A stretch of DNA of 64,000 bases from Bartonella kosoyi (GCF_003606325.2 NZ_CP031843.2:806001-870000), one strand, 5' to 3'. Counted from the first letter of the stretch, positions 8,130 to 18,119 are shown. The notes: generated from the sequence alone by a model not told the origin. Made by a program: numbers and translations.

Positions 8130-8696
8130 ATGGTACAGAGTTCAAGCGTGTTACGTGAGCCAAGCATGGATGAAATTTTGACATCTATTCGTGAAATAAT
8201 CGAAGAAAATGCGGTTCAATCTGATCACTTTTTAAATGAAGATGTTGCAGTAAATGCTTCGGAAGATCATTCAGAAATTGCATCAGAAGGTATTTATGAT
8301 ACAACCCTATCGGTTGATGATGCTATGAAAGCTTTAGCTGATCGCATTGGCCTTTCTACTGAAAATCAAGGGGGAGGGAGTGCGCAAGAGAAAGAGGATA
8401 CAGCGTTAGAAAGTAATACAGTTGGTATGGATGTGCAAAAGATGAAGCTTTCTTCTGAAGAACGGAATTCTGTTTATAAAGCAAAAGAATATGAAGATGA
8501 GATCAGGAAGTCACAATCAGAAACTGGAAAGGCTGGTCCTGTGGAATTATCTGCGTATTGTATTTCTTCTGCAGAAAAAATTGCAAAGGATGTGTTGCGT
8601 CCGGCAATAGCAGAGTGGTTGCAGTCTAAATTGCCTGTTTTGCTGGAAGATATTTTACGTGAAGAGATTGTGAAGGCGGTAAAAAAATCGTCTTAA
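8130..8696 (+). CDS. popZ: PopZ-like polar organising protein (DUF2497)
   Basis: 188 residues. The N-terminal signature REPSMDEILTSIREIIEE and the C-terminal helices (EKIAKDVLRPAIAEWL, then LPVLLEDILREEIVKAV) are the two conserved ends of the PopZ/DUF2497 family; the middle is acidic and low-complexity, as expected. PopZ forms a polar matrix that anchors the chromosome origin or polar cell-cycle proteins in alphaproteobacteria. valS follows, the order known in other Rhizobiales. Together with DivK near the other end of the window it belongs to the polarity/cell-cycle system. Confidence 0.85.
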   Translation: MVQSSSVLREPSMDEILTSIREIIEENAVQSDHFLNEDVAVNASEDHSEIASEGIYDTTLSVDDAMKALADRIGLSTENQGGGSAQEKEDTALESNTVGMDVQKMKLSSEERNSVYKAKEYEDEIRKSQSETGKAGPVELSAYCISSAEKIAKDVLRPAIAEWLQSKLPVLLEDILREEIVKAVKKSS

Positions 8697-8832
8697 TTAT
8701 TTTTATATTTTTCATTTTATGAGAATTTTATTTGAGGTTTTGCGGGCTCTCTAGTGAGGGGTGGGGGGTGCGGGATTTTGATCGGGGTTTGATCATATAT
8801 TGTGTTTTTCAGCGGCGTTATGGATGGATAGA

Positions 8833-11556
8833 ATGTTAGAAAAAAACTATGATGCTGCTTCCATAGAGCAACGGGTTGCAAAGAGATGGGAGACTCGTGG
8901 AGCTTTTAAAGCGGGAGCGGGTTCTAAAAGTGGTGCAGAACCTTTTTGCGTTATGCTTCCACCGCCTAATGTTACAGGCTCACTTCATATGGGGCATGCG
9001 CTCAATACGACAATTCAAGATATAATGGTTAGATTTCAGCGGATGCGTGGCAAAAATGTTTTGTGGCAGCCAGGTACGGATCATGCTGGGATTGCTACAC
9101 AAATGGTTGTAGAGCGTCAACTTGCAGAACGCCAAGAGCCAACGCGTCAAGAAATGGGAAGAGAAAAGTTTATTGAGCGTATTTGGGAATGGCGTCATGA
9201 AACGGGAGGCATTATTGCAAACCAATTGCGCCGCCTTGGCGTTTCATGTGATTGGTCGCGTGAACGCTTTACAATGGATGAGGGGTTGTCGCAGGCTGTT
9301 CTTGAAGTCTTTGTCATGCTTTATAAACAAGGACTGATATATAGAGATAAGCGCCTCGTCAATTGGGACCCTAAGTTGTTAACGGCTATTTCGGATCTTG
9401 AAGTTGAGCAAAAAGAAGTTCAAGGACATTTGTGGCACTTTAGATATCCACTTGAAGGTAAAATTTTTGATCCAAATGATGCGACAACTTTTATAATAGT
9501 GGCGACAACACGACCAGAAACAATGCTTGGTGATACAGGAATTGCCGTTAATCCTGAAGATAAGCGTTATAAAAATCTTATCGGTAAAAATGCTCTTTTG
9601 CCACTTGTTGGTCGTAAGTTATTGATTGTCGGTGATACGCATGCTGATCCTGAGGCAGGAAGTGGTGCGGTAAAAATCACACCAGCCCATGACTTTAATG
9701 ACTTTGAAGTAGGACAGCGTAATGATTTACGCTTAATTAATATTTTTACCCAAAATGCCGAGATTTTTCTCCGTGAGAATGAAGCGTTTTTTGATGGTTT
9801 GCTTTTATCAGATGAATTAAAAATGTTAGTAGAAAGTCTTGATAAAGCTGATCGTTTTGTTGCCCGCCAAAAGATTATTTCTTTGATGGAAGAACGAGGG
9901 TATTTAGCTTCTGTTGATAATCATTCCCATATGGTTCCTCATGGAGATCGCAGTGGTGTGCCTATTGAACCTTTTTTGACAGATCAATGGTATGTTCATG
10001 CTGCTGAATTAGCAAAGCCAGCGATAGAAGCTGTTCAACAAGGGAAAACGCAATTTGTTCCCGATAACTGGAAAAAGACCTACTTCAATTGGATGCAAAA
10101 TATTCAGCCTTGGTGCATTTCTCGCCAACTATGGTGGGGACATCAGATTCCTGCTTGGTATGGTCCTGATGGAACAGTTTTTGTTGAAAAAAGTGAAAAA
10201 GAGGCTTTAGATTCGGCTTTTTCTCATTATGGTGAGATGGTTGAATTAATTCGTGATCCGGATGTTTTAGATACTTGGTTTTCATCAGCTCTTTGGCCTT
10301 TCTCAACATTAGGATGGCCCGATAAAACGACTGAATTATCTACTTTTTATCCAACATCTTTATCCGTGACAGGATTTGATATTATTTTTTTCTGGGTTGC
10401 TCGTATGATGATGATGGGACTGCACTTTATGGGTGAAGTTCCTTTCCCAACGGTTTATGTGCACGCTCTTGTCCGAGATCAAAAGGGTGCAAAGATGTCA
10501 AAATCAAAGGGAAATATTATTGATCCCTTAGAGCTTATTGATCAGTATAGCGCTGATTCTCTTCGTTTTACTTTGGCTATTATGGCAGCGCAAGGTCGTG
10601 ATGTGAAACTTGATACTTCCCGCATTGCTGGTTATCGTAATTTTGCTACGAAATTGTGGAATGCTACCCGATTTGCACAGATGAATGGTGTAAAACATGA
10701 TCCTGCTTTTGAGCCAGAACAAGCAAAACTGGCGCTTAATCGTTGGATTTTAACAGAGCTCTCTAAAACGATTTCAACAGTGACGACGGGTATTGAACAT
10801 TATAAGTTTAATGAGGCTGCAGCTGCACTTTATCGTTTCATTTGGAATACATTCTGCGATTGGTATTTAGAACTTCTTAAACCTATCTTTCAGGGTGAAA
10901 ATGAAGAGGTTAAAAATGAGGCTCAAGCTTGTACTGCTTGGGTTTTAGATGAAGTCTATAAACTTCTTCATCCTTTTATGCCGCATATGACAGAGGAGTT
11001 GTGGTCTCTTACAGAAACGCAAGAGATCAAGCGTGAAGATATGCTCGCATTGACAAAATGGCCAGAGGCAACATTGATCGATGAAGAAGCTGCTACTGAT
11101 ATTAATTGGCTTATTGATGTGGTCACAGGGATTCGGTCTGTACGTTTTGAAATGAATGTTCCAGCGGCTACACGAGCACCTCTTGTCGTTGTCGAAGCAG
11201 GGGAAGTAACGCGAGAGCGTGTGCAGCGTTATGATGCACTTCTTAAAAAGTTAGCGCGTATTGAAGTTATTGATTTCTCTGATAAAGTTCCGGAAGTATC
11301 GGCACAAATGATTTTAGGAGAAGCTGTTTTTTGTTTGCCATTAGGACAGTTGATTGATTTGGAGGCTGAGCGTGTTCGTTTGAGGAAGGAGGCTCGTAAA
11401 ATTGAACAAGATATTGAAAAAATATCGCTTAAATTAAATAATCCAAAATTTATAGCAAATGCAAAAGCAGAAATTGTTGAAAGTGAACAAAATAGAGTTG
11501 TAGAACTGCGTGCTGCACAAAAGAAGATATCTATTGCTTTAGAGCGGTTGGGCTGA
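8833..11556 (+). CDS. valS: Valyl-tRNA synthetase
   Basis: Class I aminoacyl-tRNA synthetase charging tRNA-Val; cytoplasmic. 907 residues from the ATG at 8833 (MLEKNYDAASIEQRV), the typical N-terminus; in-frame TTG 8800 and ATG 8824 are less likely. The HIGH motif appears as PPPNVTGSLHMGHAL, the editing (CP1) domain includes TTRPETMLGDTGIAV, and KMSKS is present as AKMSKSKGN. The C-terminal coiled-coil arm (ERVRLRKEARKIEQDIEKI) typical of ValS is present. Intact. Confidence 0.98.
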   Translation: MLEKNYDAASIEQRVAKRWETRGAFKAGAGSKSGAEPFCVMLPPPNVTGSLHMGHALNTTIQDIMVRFQRMRGKNVLWQPGTDHAGIATQMVVERQLAERQEPTRQEMGREKFIERIWEWRHETGGIIANQLRRLGVSCDWSRERFTMDEGLSQAVLEVFVMLYKQGLIYRDKRLVNWDPKLLTAISDLEVEQKEVQGHLWHFRYPLEGKIFDPNDATTFIIVATTRPETMLGDTGIAVNPEDKRYKNLIGKNALLPLVGRKLLIVGDTHADPEAGSGAVKITPAHDFNDFEVGQRNDLRLINIFTQNAEIFLRENEAFFDGLLLSDELKMLVESLDKADRFVARQKIISLMEERGYLASVDNHSHMVPHGDRSGVPIEPFLTDQWYVHAAELAKPAIEAVQQGKTQFVPDNWKKTYFNWMQNIQPWCISRQLWWGHQIPAWYGPDGTVFVEKSEKEALDSAFSHYGEMVELIRDPDVLDTWFSSALWPFSTLGWPDKTTELSTFYPTSLSVTGFDIIFFWVARMMMMGLHFMGEVPFPTVYVHALVRDQKGAKMSKSKGNIIDPLELIDQYSADSLRFTLAIMAAQGRDVKLDTSRIAGYRNFATKLWNATRFAQMNGVKHDPAFEPEQAKLALNRWILTELSKTISTVTTGIEHYKFNEAAAALYRFIWNTFCDWYLELLKPIFQGENEEVKNEAQACTAWVLDEVYKLLHPFMPHMTEELWSLTETQEIKREDMLALTKWPEATLIDEEAATDINWLIDVVTGIRSVRFEMNVPAATRAPLVVVEAGEVTRERVQRYDALLKKLARIEVIDFSDKVPEVSAQMILGEAVFCLPLGQLIDLEAERVRLRKEARKIEQDIEKISLKLNNPKFIANAKAEIVESEQNRVVELRAAQKKISIALERLG

Positions 11557-12149
11557 TTGTCACTTTTTTTGATGGGTCATTTCATCACATTACGGCTGAT
11601 ATCGATTTTTTTTAAAAGACAGCTTTTTCTTTTGTTTGCCTTTCGTGAATGCGGTCATAAAATCTCTACAGGGAACCAGTATTTTTATGCTTCTCATGAA
11701 AGAGACGTCTCTTAAGGCACCCAAAGCTCATTTCACGCAGATGTCCGTAAATGGTATAGAGGAAATCCATTGAGCCTTCTCATTTTTACGCTTGTGAAGT
11801 AATGGATCGGTGTTATTACGTACTTTGTCAGTGTTTAGTGTTGCGCGAGAGTAGTCTTTGGCACTTGTGACAGTTCATAAGAGGTGTTTTAAATCCTCTT
11901 TTAAGCTCATCTGCAAACCACTTATCGCTTATGCGCAAGAGATTTTAATTACTTCAATATAAAAGGGGGAAGGAAGATTCCTGTATTGGAGGGTGTTATT
12001 CAAATTGAAATTGATAATTTTTATTTATTGGTCTTTTCTTTTAAAAGTTTTACTTTAGAATTTCTCGTATTTCTTAAGAAGAAGAAGCTTTTAAAGCTCT
12101 ACAAAGAAATTTAAACAGATTGAACAATTAACATTAAGAGAGGGGGAAA
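11557..12149 (+). other. Intergenic region between valS and exoR, no gene recognised
   Basis: About 590 bases without a convincing gene. Its base composition is closer to coding DNA than the later AT-rich spacers. A minus-strand frame stays open for about 45 codons near 11750-11870 but has no start, ribosome-binding site or recognisable motif. It could be a relic of a lost gene. The last part should hold the exoR promoter and leader. Confidence 0.5.
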
Positions 12150-12941
12150 ATGGTCAATCGATTTCAGATATGGAAGAAAGCTACGATTATTGTGACGTTA
12201 GGGGGATTTTTTTCGACTGTTTATGCCATAGATGTTAATAGCTTGCAGGAAGTGCATGATGGTTCGTTTTATTTTTTGAAACGTGGCATATCTGCTTATA
12301 AAAATGGGCAGATAAATCAGGCACTTTCAGCGTTACATTGTGCCGCTAAGAGGGGCTATATTGGTGCGAATTGGAAACTTGGCTCTATCTACGCAAACGG
12401 TGATGGTGTTCCTAAAGATGATTACAAGGCCTATCATTTTTTTGCATATATCGTTGAAAAAGGTGCAGGTCTTGGCTCAGAGGATGAAAGTTATGTTTCT
12501 GATGCATTGGTTAAGCTTGCTCAGTATATAAAAAAAGGTATTCCTCAATCACCTGTGAAACCTAATCCTTCTTATGCTGCTCGTCTTTATATGCAGGCTG
12601 CGGTGAATTACGGGAATCCTAAAGCTCAGTATCATTTAGGAAAAATATTTTTAAAGGGAGAGGGAAGGGAGAAGAATCTTATACAAGCAGCACGATGGTT
12701 TCAACTTTCAGCAAAAAAAGGAAATCCTTCTGCTCAAGCGATGCTCGGAAATATGCTGCTTAAAGAAGGAAAAATCATTCGCGGTACGGCAATGCTAACT
12801 GCTGCTTATGAAAAAGCGAACGTAAAGGATAGAAATTGGATTCGCCCTTTGCAAGAGCAGGCTTTTTCTCTTTGTGATGAATTTGAAAGACGTACAGCGA
12901 TTTCACTAGTTGCTGATATTCTAAAATATAAGAACTTTTAA
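12150..12941 (+). CDS. exoR: ExoR-like periplasmic Sel1-repeat regulator
   Basis: 263 residues with a signal peptide (ATIIVTLGGFFSTVYA, cleaved near residue 27). Sel1-like repeats follow: GANWKLGSIYANGDGVPKDD, then AQYHLGKIFLKGEG and AARWFQLSAKKGNPSAQAML. The segments GDGVPKDDYKA, KKGIPQSPVK and LQEQAFSL match what I recall of rhizobial ExoR. In Sinorhizobium and Agrobacterium, ExoR sits in the periplasm and inhibits the sensor kinase ExoS/ChvG, controlling exopolysaccharide and the acid-response regulon; the Bartonella counterpart of ChvG/ChvI is BatS/BatR. Whether it acts the same way here is inference. The ATG is preceded by GAGAGGGGG. Monocistronic by context. Confidence 0.85.
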   Translation: MVNRFQIWKKATIIVTLGGFFSTVYAIDVNSLQEVHDGSFYFLKRGISAYKNGQINQALSALHCAAKRGYIGANWKLGSIYANGDGVPKDDYKAYHFFAYIVEKGAGLGSEDESYVSDALVKLAQYIKKGIPQSPVKPNPSYAARLYMQAAVNYGNPKAQYHLGKIFLKGEGREKNLIQAARWFQLSAKKGNPSAQAMLGNMLLKEGKIIRGTAMLTAAYEKANVKDRNWIRPLQEQAFSLCDEFERRTAISLVADILKYKNF

Positions 12942-13045
12942 CGATCTGATTGTAATATTTTTTCACATTCTCTCATCTGTTATTAAACTCTCCTTTCTTG
13001 TGTCCAAGTTTACAGTAGAGATAGCTTTTTGCGATGATATAACGG

Positions 13046-13792
13046 CTAATGACTTAGGATTTTAGACAAAAATTCTTGCGTTCTTGGTGTTCTTTCTTGC
13101 GGATTAGAAAAGAACTCTTGAGATGAACAGTCTTCAAGAATTGTTCCTTGATCCATGAAAATAACACGCCCAGAGACTTTTTGTGCAAAACCCATTTCAT
13201 GCGTCACACACATCATTGTCATCCCTTCTTCGGCTAAGCTGATCATGACATCGAGTACTTCACCTACCATTTCAGGGTCTAAAGCAGAGGTTGGTTCATC
13301 AAAGAGCATGACGAGTGGGTCCATTGTTAAAGCACGGGCAATAGCAACACGTTGCTGCTGTCCTCCGGAAAGTTGACCCGGATATTTGTCTTTATGTTCA
13401 ATGAGTCCAACACGCTCAAGATATAACAAACCCCGTTCAAGTGCTTCTTTTTTGCTTCGTTTTAGGACTTTAATTTGTGCAATTGTCAAATTTTCTGTGA
13501 CCGATAAATGGGGAAAAAGTTCGAAGTGCTGAAAGACCATTCCTACGTGGCTGCGTAATTTAGGCAGATTCGTTTTCTTTGAATGAACTGGTGTTCCATT
13601 AATCCAAATTTCGCCTTTTTGAAAAGGGACGAGAGCGTTAATCGTTTTAATGAGTGTTGACTTTCCTGAGCCTGATGGTCCACAAACTACAACCACTTCT
13701 CCTTTGTTAATATTGGTTGTACAATTTTTAAGAACGTTAATTTCGCCATACCAATTAGAAACATTTTTTATTTCGATCATATGTGTAGACAT
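13046..13792 (-). CDS. gltL: Glutamate/aspartate ABC transporter, ATP-binding protein
   Basis: ATPase of a polar amino-acid importer. 248 residues, with Walker [11 protein letters not shown], the Q-loop region, signature [15 protein letters not shown], Walker [13 protein letters not shown] and the switch His in CVTHEMGF, all intact. It is last in the gltIJKL order on the minus strand, 11 bases after gltK. GltL/GlnQ-type ATPases are very similar; the assignment rests on the neighbouring permeases and binding protein. Confidence 0.9.
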   Translation of the reverse strand: MSTHMIEIKNVSNWYGEINVLKNCTTNINKGEVVVVCGPSGSGKSTLIKTINALVPFQKGEIWINGTPVHSKKTNLPKLRSHVGMVFQHFELFPHLSVTENLTIAQIKVLKRSKKEALERGLLYLERVGLIEHKDKYPGQLSGGQQQRVAIARALTMDPLVMLFDEPTSALDPEMVGEVLDVMISLAEEGMTMMCVTHEMGFAQKVSGRVIFMDQGTILEDCSSQEFFSNPQERTPRTQEFLSKILSH

Positions 13793-13803
13793 TTTTTTTC
13801 CTG

Positions 13804-14526
13804 TTAGCGAATAATGGATACTTTTTTTTGTAAATATAAAACGATTTGTGACAGTGTAAAACAGATCACAAAATAGAAAATAGCTGCTAAAATATAAGCT
13901 TCTTGTTTTACGCCAAAATTATTAGCAGCAATATCAAAACCATTCAAAAGGCTATGACCACTGATGGCGTACACAAGGGTTGTATCCTGAAAAAGGATAA
14001 TGACTTGTGTTAAAAAGACAGGAAGCATATCTCTAAAGGCTTGAGGAAGAATGACAATGTACATACTTTGCCAATAGGTCATCCCAAGAGCTTGCCCCGC
14101 GTATTTTTGTCCTTGCGGAACTGAATTGATACCAGCACGCATAATTTCAGCAAAATAAGCCGTTTCAAATGCGGTAAAGGTAATGAGTGCTGATTTATTG
14201 GTACCGATGGATGTCCCCGTTAAAAAAGGCAGAAGCACAAAAAACCATAAGATAACCATCACAAGTGGTATTGAACGCATCGCTGTTATGTAAACGATTG
14301 CAAACCAAGAAAAAAGTTTTATGGAAGAAAGGCGCATCATTGCTAAAAGCGTACCGAAAACAAATCCCAATACCGTTGCAAAAAGCGTTAGAAAAACGCT
14401 AAAGAGTAAACCCGATAAAATGTAAGAACGAAATACATCAAAGGTAAAAAAGGAAAAATCAAAGTCGGAAAAATTGAAAGGGAAATAAAGTCCAAACTGA
14501 GAGCTTATGAAATTTATCATATTCAA
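13804..14526 (-). CDS. gltK: Glutamate/aspartate ABC transporter permease
   Basis: 240 residues, hydrophobic with about five membrane segments. The binding-protein-dependent permease loop (EAA-type) is visible around [20 protein letters not shown]. Together with the gltJ product it should form the membrane channel of the importer. Its start overlaps the gltJ stop by four bases, so translation is probably coupled. Confidence 0.88.
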   Translation of the reverse strand: MNMINFISSQFGLYFPFNFSDFDFSFFTFDVFRSYILSGLLFSVFLTLFATVLGFVFGTLLAMMRLSSIKLFSWFAIVYITAMRSIPLVMVILWFFVLLPFLTGTSIGTNKSALITFTAFETAYFAEIMRAGINSVPQGQKYAGQALGMTYWQSMYIVILPQAFRDMLPVFLTQVIILFQDTTLVYAISGHSLLNGFDIAANNFGVKQEAYILAAIFYFVICFTLSQIVLYLQKKVSIIR

Positions 14527-15275
14527 TTTCCCTTGGTTTGAAAATTAGGAATTTTGAGCATTTGTTCAATGACTGTCATTACAATGAATACGCATAAGGC
14601 TATAAAAATATAAAGAATCGTAACAAGCAAATAGTTTTCGTAAACATGACTTATCTCTTCAATTGCTTGGTATTGAAATTGCATGAGTTCATTGATTGAA
14701 ACAGCGAATGCTATAGATGAATTCTTCACAATGCCCATTGCTTCTGAAGTAAGCGGCGGCATAATTGCACGGATAGCACGCGGTAATATAATATAGCGAT
14801 AACTTTGATAAGTTGTAAACCCCATTGCCATGGCAGCATAACGTTGTCCTGATGGAATCGCTTCAATGCCTGAACGAACCTGTTCTGCAATGCGTGCCGA
14901 TGTAAAGAATCCCAATGCGCATGTTATTAAGAGAATGGGGGAAAATTTTATCGCTGGTGGATAAATCTTAGGAACAACAAAATACCATAGAAATACCTGT
15001 ACAAGGAGGGGAATGTTGCGCATAATTTCTACCCAAATAGCACCGATCGTGCGAAATACGCAATTGATGATGGATGTTTTAGGTAAAGTGCGCATTGTTC
15101 CTATAATAATACCACAAAATATAGCTAATATAAGTGAAGTGATGGACAATATAACCGTATTTTTAAAGCCATCAAGAAGTGTATCTAAATAGGTATGACT
15201 TACGCCGGGAGTGCCCAAGCATCCTGCTACCAGTGTTTGAGTAAGGTCATCTCTACAAAGGAAAGAAAAGTCCAT
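14523..15275 (-). CDS. gltJ: Glutamate/aspartate ABC transporter permease
   Basis: 250 residues. The N-terminal periplasmic lead (CLGTPGVSHTYLDTLLDGF) and the EAA-type loop (EQVRSGIEAIPSGQRYAAMA) fit GltJ-type permeases, as does the conserved MPPLTSEAMGIVKNSSIA. I chose the ATG at 15275 because GAGGG stands 11 bases upstream; an ATG nine codons earlier (15302) has no ribosome-binding site. It is separated from gltI by a stable hairpin. Confidence 0.87.
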   Translation of the reverse strand: MDFSFLCRDDLTQTLVAGCLGTPGVSHTYLDTLLDGFKNTVILSITSLILAIFCGIIIGTMRTLPKTSIINCVFRTIGAIWVEIMRNIPLLVQVFLWYFVVPKIYPPAIKFSPILLITCALGFFTSARIAEQVRSGIEAIPSGQRYAAMAMGFTTYQSYRYIILPRAIRAIMPPLTSEAMGIVKNSSIAFAVSINELMQFQYQAIEEISHVYENYLLVTILYIFIALCVFIVMTVIEQMLKIPNFQTKGN

Positions 15276-15372
15276 TAATTGATATTCCCTCAAATTAGTC
15301 ATTCACAAATAGAACGATAAATCAAGTGTACTTACATAAGCAGAATTTATTAAAAAGTGAACTAAAATGTAA

Positions 15373-15400
15373 ACCACACTCAATTTTTAAAGAGTGTGGT
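15373..15400 (-). terminator. Stem-loop between gltI and gltJ (attenuator or mRNA stabiliser)
   Basis: Perfect 9-bp stem ACCACACTC / GAGTGTGGT with a 10-base AT loop. In the gltI direction it is followed by TTTACATTTT, a broken T-tract. Such hairpins after binding-protein genes often let the first gene be expressed above the membrane genes; that role is inferred. Confidence 0.6.
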
Positions 15401-15415
15401 CTTTCTTTTCAAATT

Positions 15416-16321
15416 CTATAAATCTTTTTCTGTGTAGCTTTCGCGAGGCTTATTGTTTGGGTGATCCCAAGCATATCTTGTCTGTTTTGATAAGGGAAGG
15501 TTCATAACAGTATTAGCAGGTGGGATTGGTTTCATAAACCACCTATCATAAAGCTTTTCAAGTGATTCGTCTTTAATCTGACGTAGGATACTATCGTTGA
15601 TTGCTTGTTCAAGTTTTGTGTCATGTAATCTCAGCATACAAGCGATAGGTTCGACTGAAAGTACGGTGTCAAGAATGACATAATCCGATGGATTTTTTGA
15701 TTTTGCAATATGTCCAGCGAGAATTGAAGAATCCATAACAAAAGCATCAGCGCGACCCGATTCGAGTAATAAGAAACTATCTGCGTGATCTTTTCCTTTG
15801 ACGACTTTAAAGTGAATGTTTTTTGCGCGTTTGTTCTTACGAATAAGTTGAACAGATGTCGTACCGGTGGTCGTTGCAACTGTTTTTCCATTTAAATCAT
15901 CAAGAGATTTAATGTTAGAGTTTTTCTTTACAGCAATCCGGACCTCTTCAACATATGTCGTATAAGCAAATGCTGCTTCTTTGCTGCGAGCAATATCATT
16001 CGTTGTTGAGCCGCACTCAAAATCATAGGTCTTATTTTTTAAGAGAGGAATTCTATTTTGAGACGTGATGGGAAGATAATGGATTTTAATCGGTTTACCA
16101 ATTTTTTTTGAGATATCATCAATGATACGTTCTGCCATTTCTGTATGAAAGCCTACATATTTATTATTACCAAGGGCGTAGGCCAAACCAGATGATTCAC
16201 GAACACCTAAAGTGATTTCCCCTGTTTGCTTTATTTTTTCAAGCGTATCATTTTCAGCATGTGCGACGCTTGTAAGTCCAATGGCTGCTGCAGCAATAAA
16301 CATTAACAATGATTTCTTCAT
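15416..16321 (-). CDS. gltI: Glutamate/aspartate ABC transporter substrate-binding protein
   Basis: Periplasmic receptor of the importer, 301 residues. Signal peptide SLLMFIAAAAIGLTSVAHA is cleaved before ENDTLEKI. Family-3 solute-binding features: GEITLGVRESSGLAYAL at the start of the mature protein, the FECGSTTNDIARSKEAAF region and the DLNGKTVATTTGTTSVQLI loop. These match GltI of the Glu/Asp system rather than the general AapJ receptor of rhizobia. GGAGG lies 7 bases before the ATG. First gene of the minus-strand gltIJKL unit. Confidence 0.9.
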   Translation of the reverse strand: MKKSLLMFIAAAAIGLTSVAHAENDTLEKIKQTGEITLGVRESSGLAYALGNNKYVGFHTEMAERIIDDISKKIGKPIKIHYLPITSQNRIPLLKNKTYDFECGSTTNDIARSKEAAFAYTTYVEEVRIAVKKNSNIKSLDDLNGKTVATTTGTTSVQLIRKNKRAKNIHFKVVKGKDHADSFLLLESGRADAFVMDSSILAGHIAKSKNPSDYVILDTVLSVEPIACMLRLHDTKLEQAINDSILRQIKDESLEKLYDRWFMKPIPPANTVMNLPLSKQTRYAWDHPNNKPRESYTEKDL

Positions 16322-16445
16322 TTATGTCCTCCATACATTGATTTTTATTTTAGTTACTTAAGATATACTGCTTGCACGGTGTAGCATAGTTATTCTTCTG
16401 AGTGGAATTTTTTTTATCGTAGCATGAAATGAGGGCTATAGTTTC

Positions 16446-17228
16446 TTAATTGATATTAAGATGAATCCAAACAGGAACATGGTCGGATGGTTTTTTGTAT
16501 CCCCTTACTTCTGTTTGACTATAAGCGCAAATAAGGTGATCAACTGCTTCTGGCGATAAGAGTAAATGATCAATGCGAATCCCATTATTTTTAGGCCATG
16601 CTCCAGCTTGGAAATCCCAAAAACTGAAGGAGGGCGTATCGGTGACATTCCGGATAGCATCGTAAAGGCCTAAATGAAGAATACGTTGGAATGCTTTTCT
16701 TGTTTTTTGAAGAAATAAAGCATCTTGATTCCATTCTTGAGGTTTTTTTGCATCGAGTGGGGTGGGAATGACATTATAATCACCGGCTAGAACAAGGGGC
16801 TCTTCATATGCGAGTAATGATTTCGCATGTGCATATAATCTTTCCATCCATTCCATCTTATAGGGATATTTTTCACTCTCAATAGGATTTCCATTTGGCA
16901 AATAGAGCGATGCAACACGAATAATGCCTTTATTTATTGAATAAACAGCTTCAATATAACGTGCTTGTTCATCATTATTATTGCCAGGTAGTCGACGGAT
17001 CACTTCATCCGGTGTTTTTTTAGAAAGAATTGCGACGCCATTAAAACTTTTTTGTCCATGTGTTTCTATATGGTAACCTAGGTTTTCAATTGCATCACGT
17101 GGAAAATTGTCATCAATAATTTTAATTTCCTGTAGACAGACTATATCTGGCTGATTTTGCTGTAGCCATTGATATAATGTTTCGTGTCGTGCTTTTATTC
17201 CGGCAATATTCCACGTTGCTATTTTCAT
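16446..17228 (-). CDS. xthA: Exodeoxyribonuclease III (AP endonuclease)
   Basis: Base-excision repair enzyme cutting at abasic sites with 3'-5' exonuclease activity. 260 residues. Conserved blocks: MKIATWNIAGIKAR, the metal ligand in IVCLQEIKI, VLAGDYNVIP with the Asp-Asn pair, and the C-terminal SDHVPVW carrying the catalytic His. I chose the ATG at 17228 since the family starts MK(I/F); the ATG four codons earlier is possible. Divergent from rpsL. Confidence 0.94.
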   Translation of the reverse strand: MKIATWNIAGIKARHETLYQWLQQNQPDIVCLQEIKIIDDNFPRDAIENLGYHIETHGQKSFNGVAILSKKTPDEVIRRLPGNNNDEQARYIEAVYSINKGIIRVASLYLPNGNPIESEKYPYKMEWMERLYAHAKSLLAYEEPLVLAGDYNVIPTPLDAKKPQEWNQDALFLQKTRKAFQRILHLGLYDAIRNVTDTPSFSFWDFQAGAWPKNNGIRIDHLLLSPEAVDHLICAYSQTEVRGYKKPSDHVPVWIHLNIN

Positions 17229-17240
17229 GGTGCTCATCAT

Positions 17241-17729
17241 TCGATATCAAATATGCAATTTAATTTTCTGCGTTAATATTTTATCGCAGTCACGCTATTG
17301 TTTTTTATTTATAGGGCGATATTACTATGGTAAATTGATTTATCAAGAGATCCAATAAAAGCAAAAAAGGCAAATTTAAAGTTTTAAAATTTAATTTATT
17401 TTCATTTTTGAAAACTTTCTGCTGTTTAGTTCTTGACGAACGTTTGTGTTCTCGCTATTAGACACGAACGTAACCGATGTGGAAATGATCTTTTGTTTTG
17501 AATATAACCCAAAAGATCCTTCAAACGGGTGTTAAAAAGATTAAAAGCAAATGCTAGTGCAAAAGGCTATTGCCTTCTCTGCTTGTGATCGGGTAGACTG
17601 TTTTTAGCAGCTGTGCCCGATTTTGTGTGTAGAATAAGACATCTATACCAATTTTGTTGGAGTAGGTGGAATTAAAATAGAAAAGCCCGATTGGGTGAGA
17701 CGAATGTAAATCGAAAAGAGGAAGGTTGC
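17241..17729 (+). promoter_or_regulatory. Divergent xthA-rpsL intergenic region and ribosomal leader
   Basis: About 490 bases with no gene. It holds the promoter at 17433-17461 and then a leader of some 260 bases. Around 17589-17620 the leader has complementary segments ATCGGG and CCCGAT that could form a long-loop hairpin. A long leader before rpsL could serve autoregulation, but I see no recognised ribosomal-protein binding motif. Confidence 0.5.
17433..17461 (+). promoter_or_regulatory. Sigma70-type promoter for the str/ribosomal cluster
   Basis: TTGACG at 17433-17438, a 17-base spacer and TATTAG at 17456-17461: close to consensus with ideal spacing and in the right place to drive rpsL and the following genes. 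Confidence 0.7.
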
Positions 17730-18101
17730 ATGCCTACCGTAAACCAGTTGATTCGCAAGCCACGTGTGGCACCAGTTAAACGTAATAAGGTTCCTGCTCT
17801 GCAGTCAAATCCTCAGAAGCGTGGTGTTTGTACGCGTGTTTACACAACAACGCCGAAGAAACCTAATTCGGCTCTTCGTAAAGTTGCTAAAATTCGCTTG
17901 ACGAATGGATTTGAGGTAATTGGTTATATTCCTGGAGAGGGACATAATCTTCAAGAGCACTCTGTTGTGATGATCCGTGGTGGTCGTGTAAAAGATTTGC
18001 CAGGGGTTCGTTATCACATTATTCGTGGTTTGCTTGATACCCAAGGTGTTAAGAATCGTAAACAGCGTCGTTCAAAGTATGGCGCAAAGCGTCCAAAGTA
18101 A
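17730..18101 (+). CDS. rpsL: 30S ribosomal protein S12
   Basis: 123 residues, starting [12 protein letters not shown] at the ATG at 17730 with AAGAGGAAGG upstream; an in-frame GTG-type extension to 17691 is rejected. S12 controls decoding accuracy. The streptomycin-relevant Lys43 (TTPKKPNS) and Lys88 ([10 protein letters not shown]) are both wild type. First gene of the ribosomal cluster; rpoC is not upstream. Confidence 0.98.
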   Translation: MPTVNQLIRKPRVAPVKRNKVPALQSNPQKRGVCTRVYTTTPKKPNSALRKVAKIRLTNGFEVIGYIPGEGHNLQEHSVVMIRGGRVKDLPGVRYHIIRGLLDTQGVKNRKQRRSKYGAKRPK

Positions 18102-18119
18102 TATTGAGAGACAAAGCCG

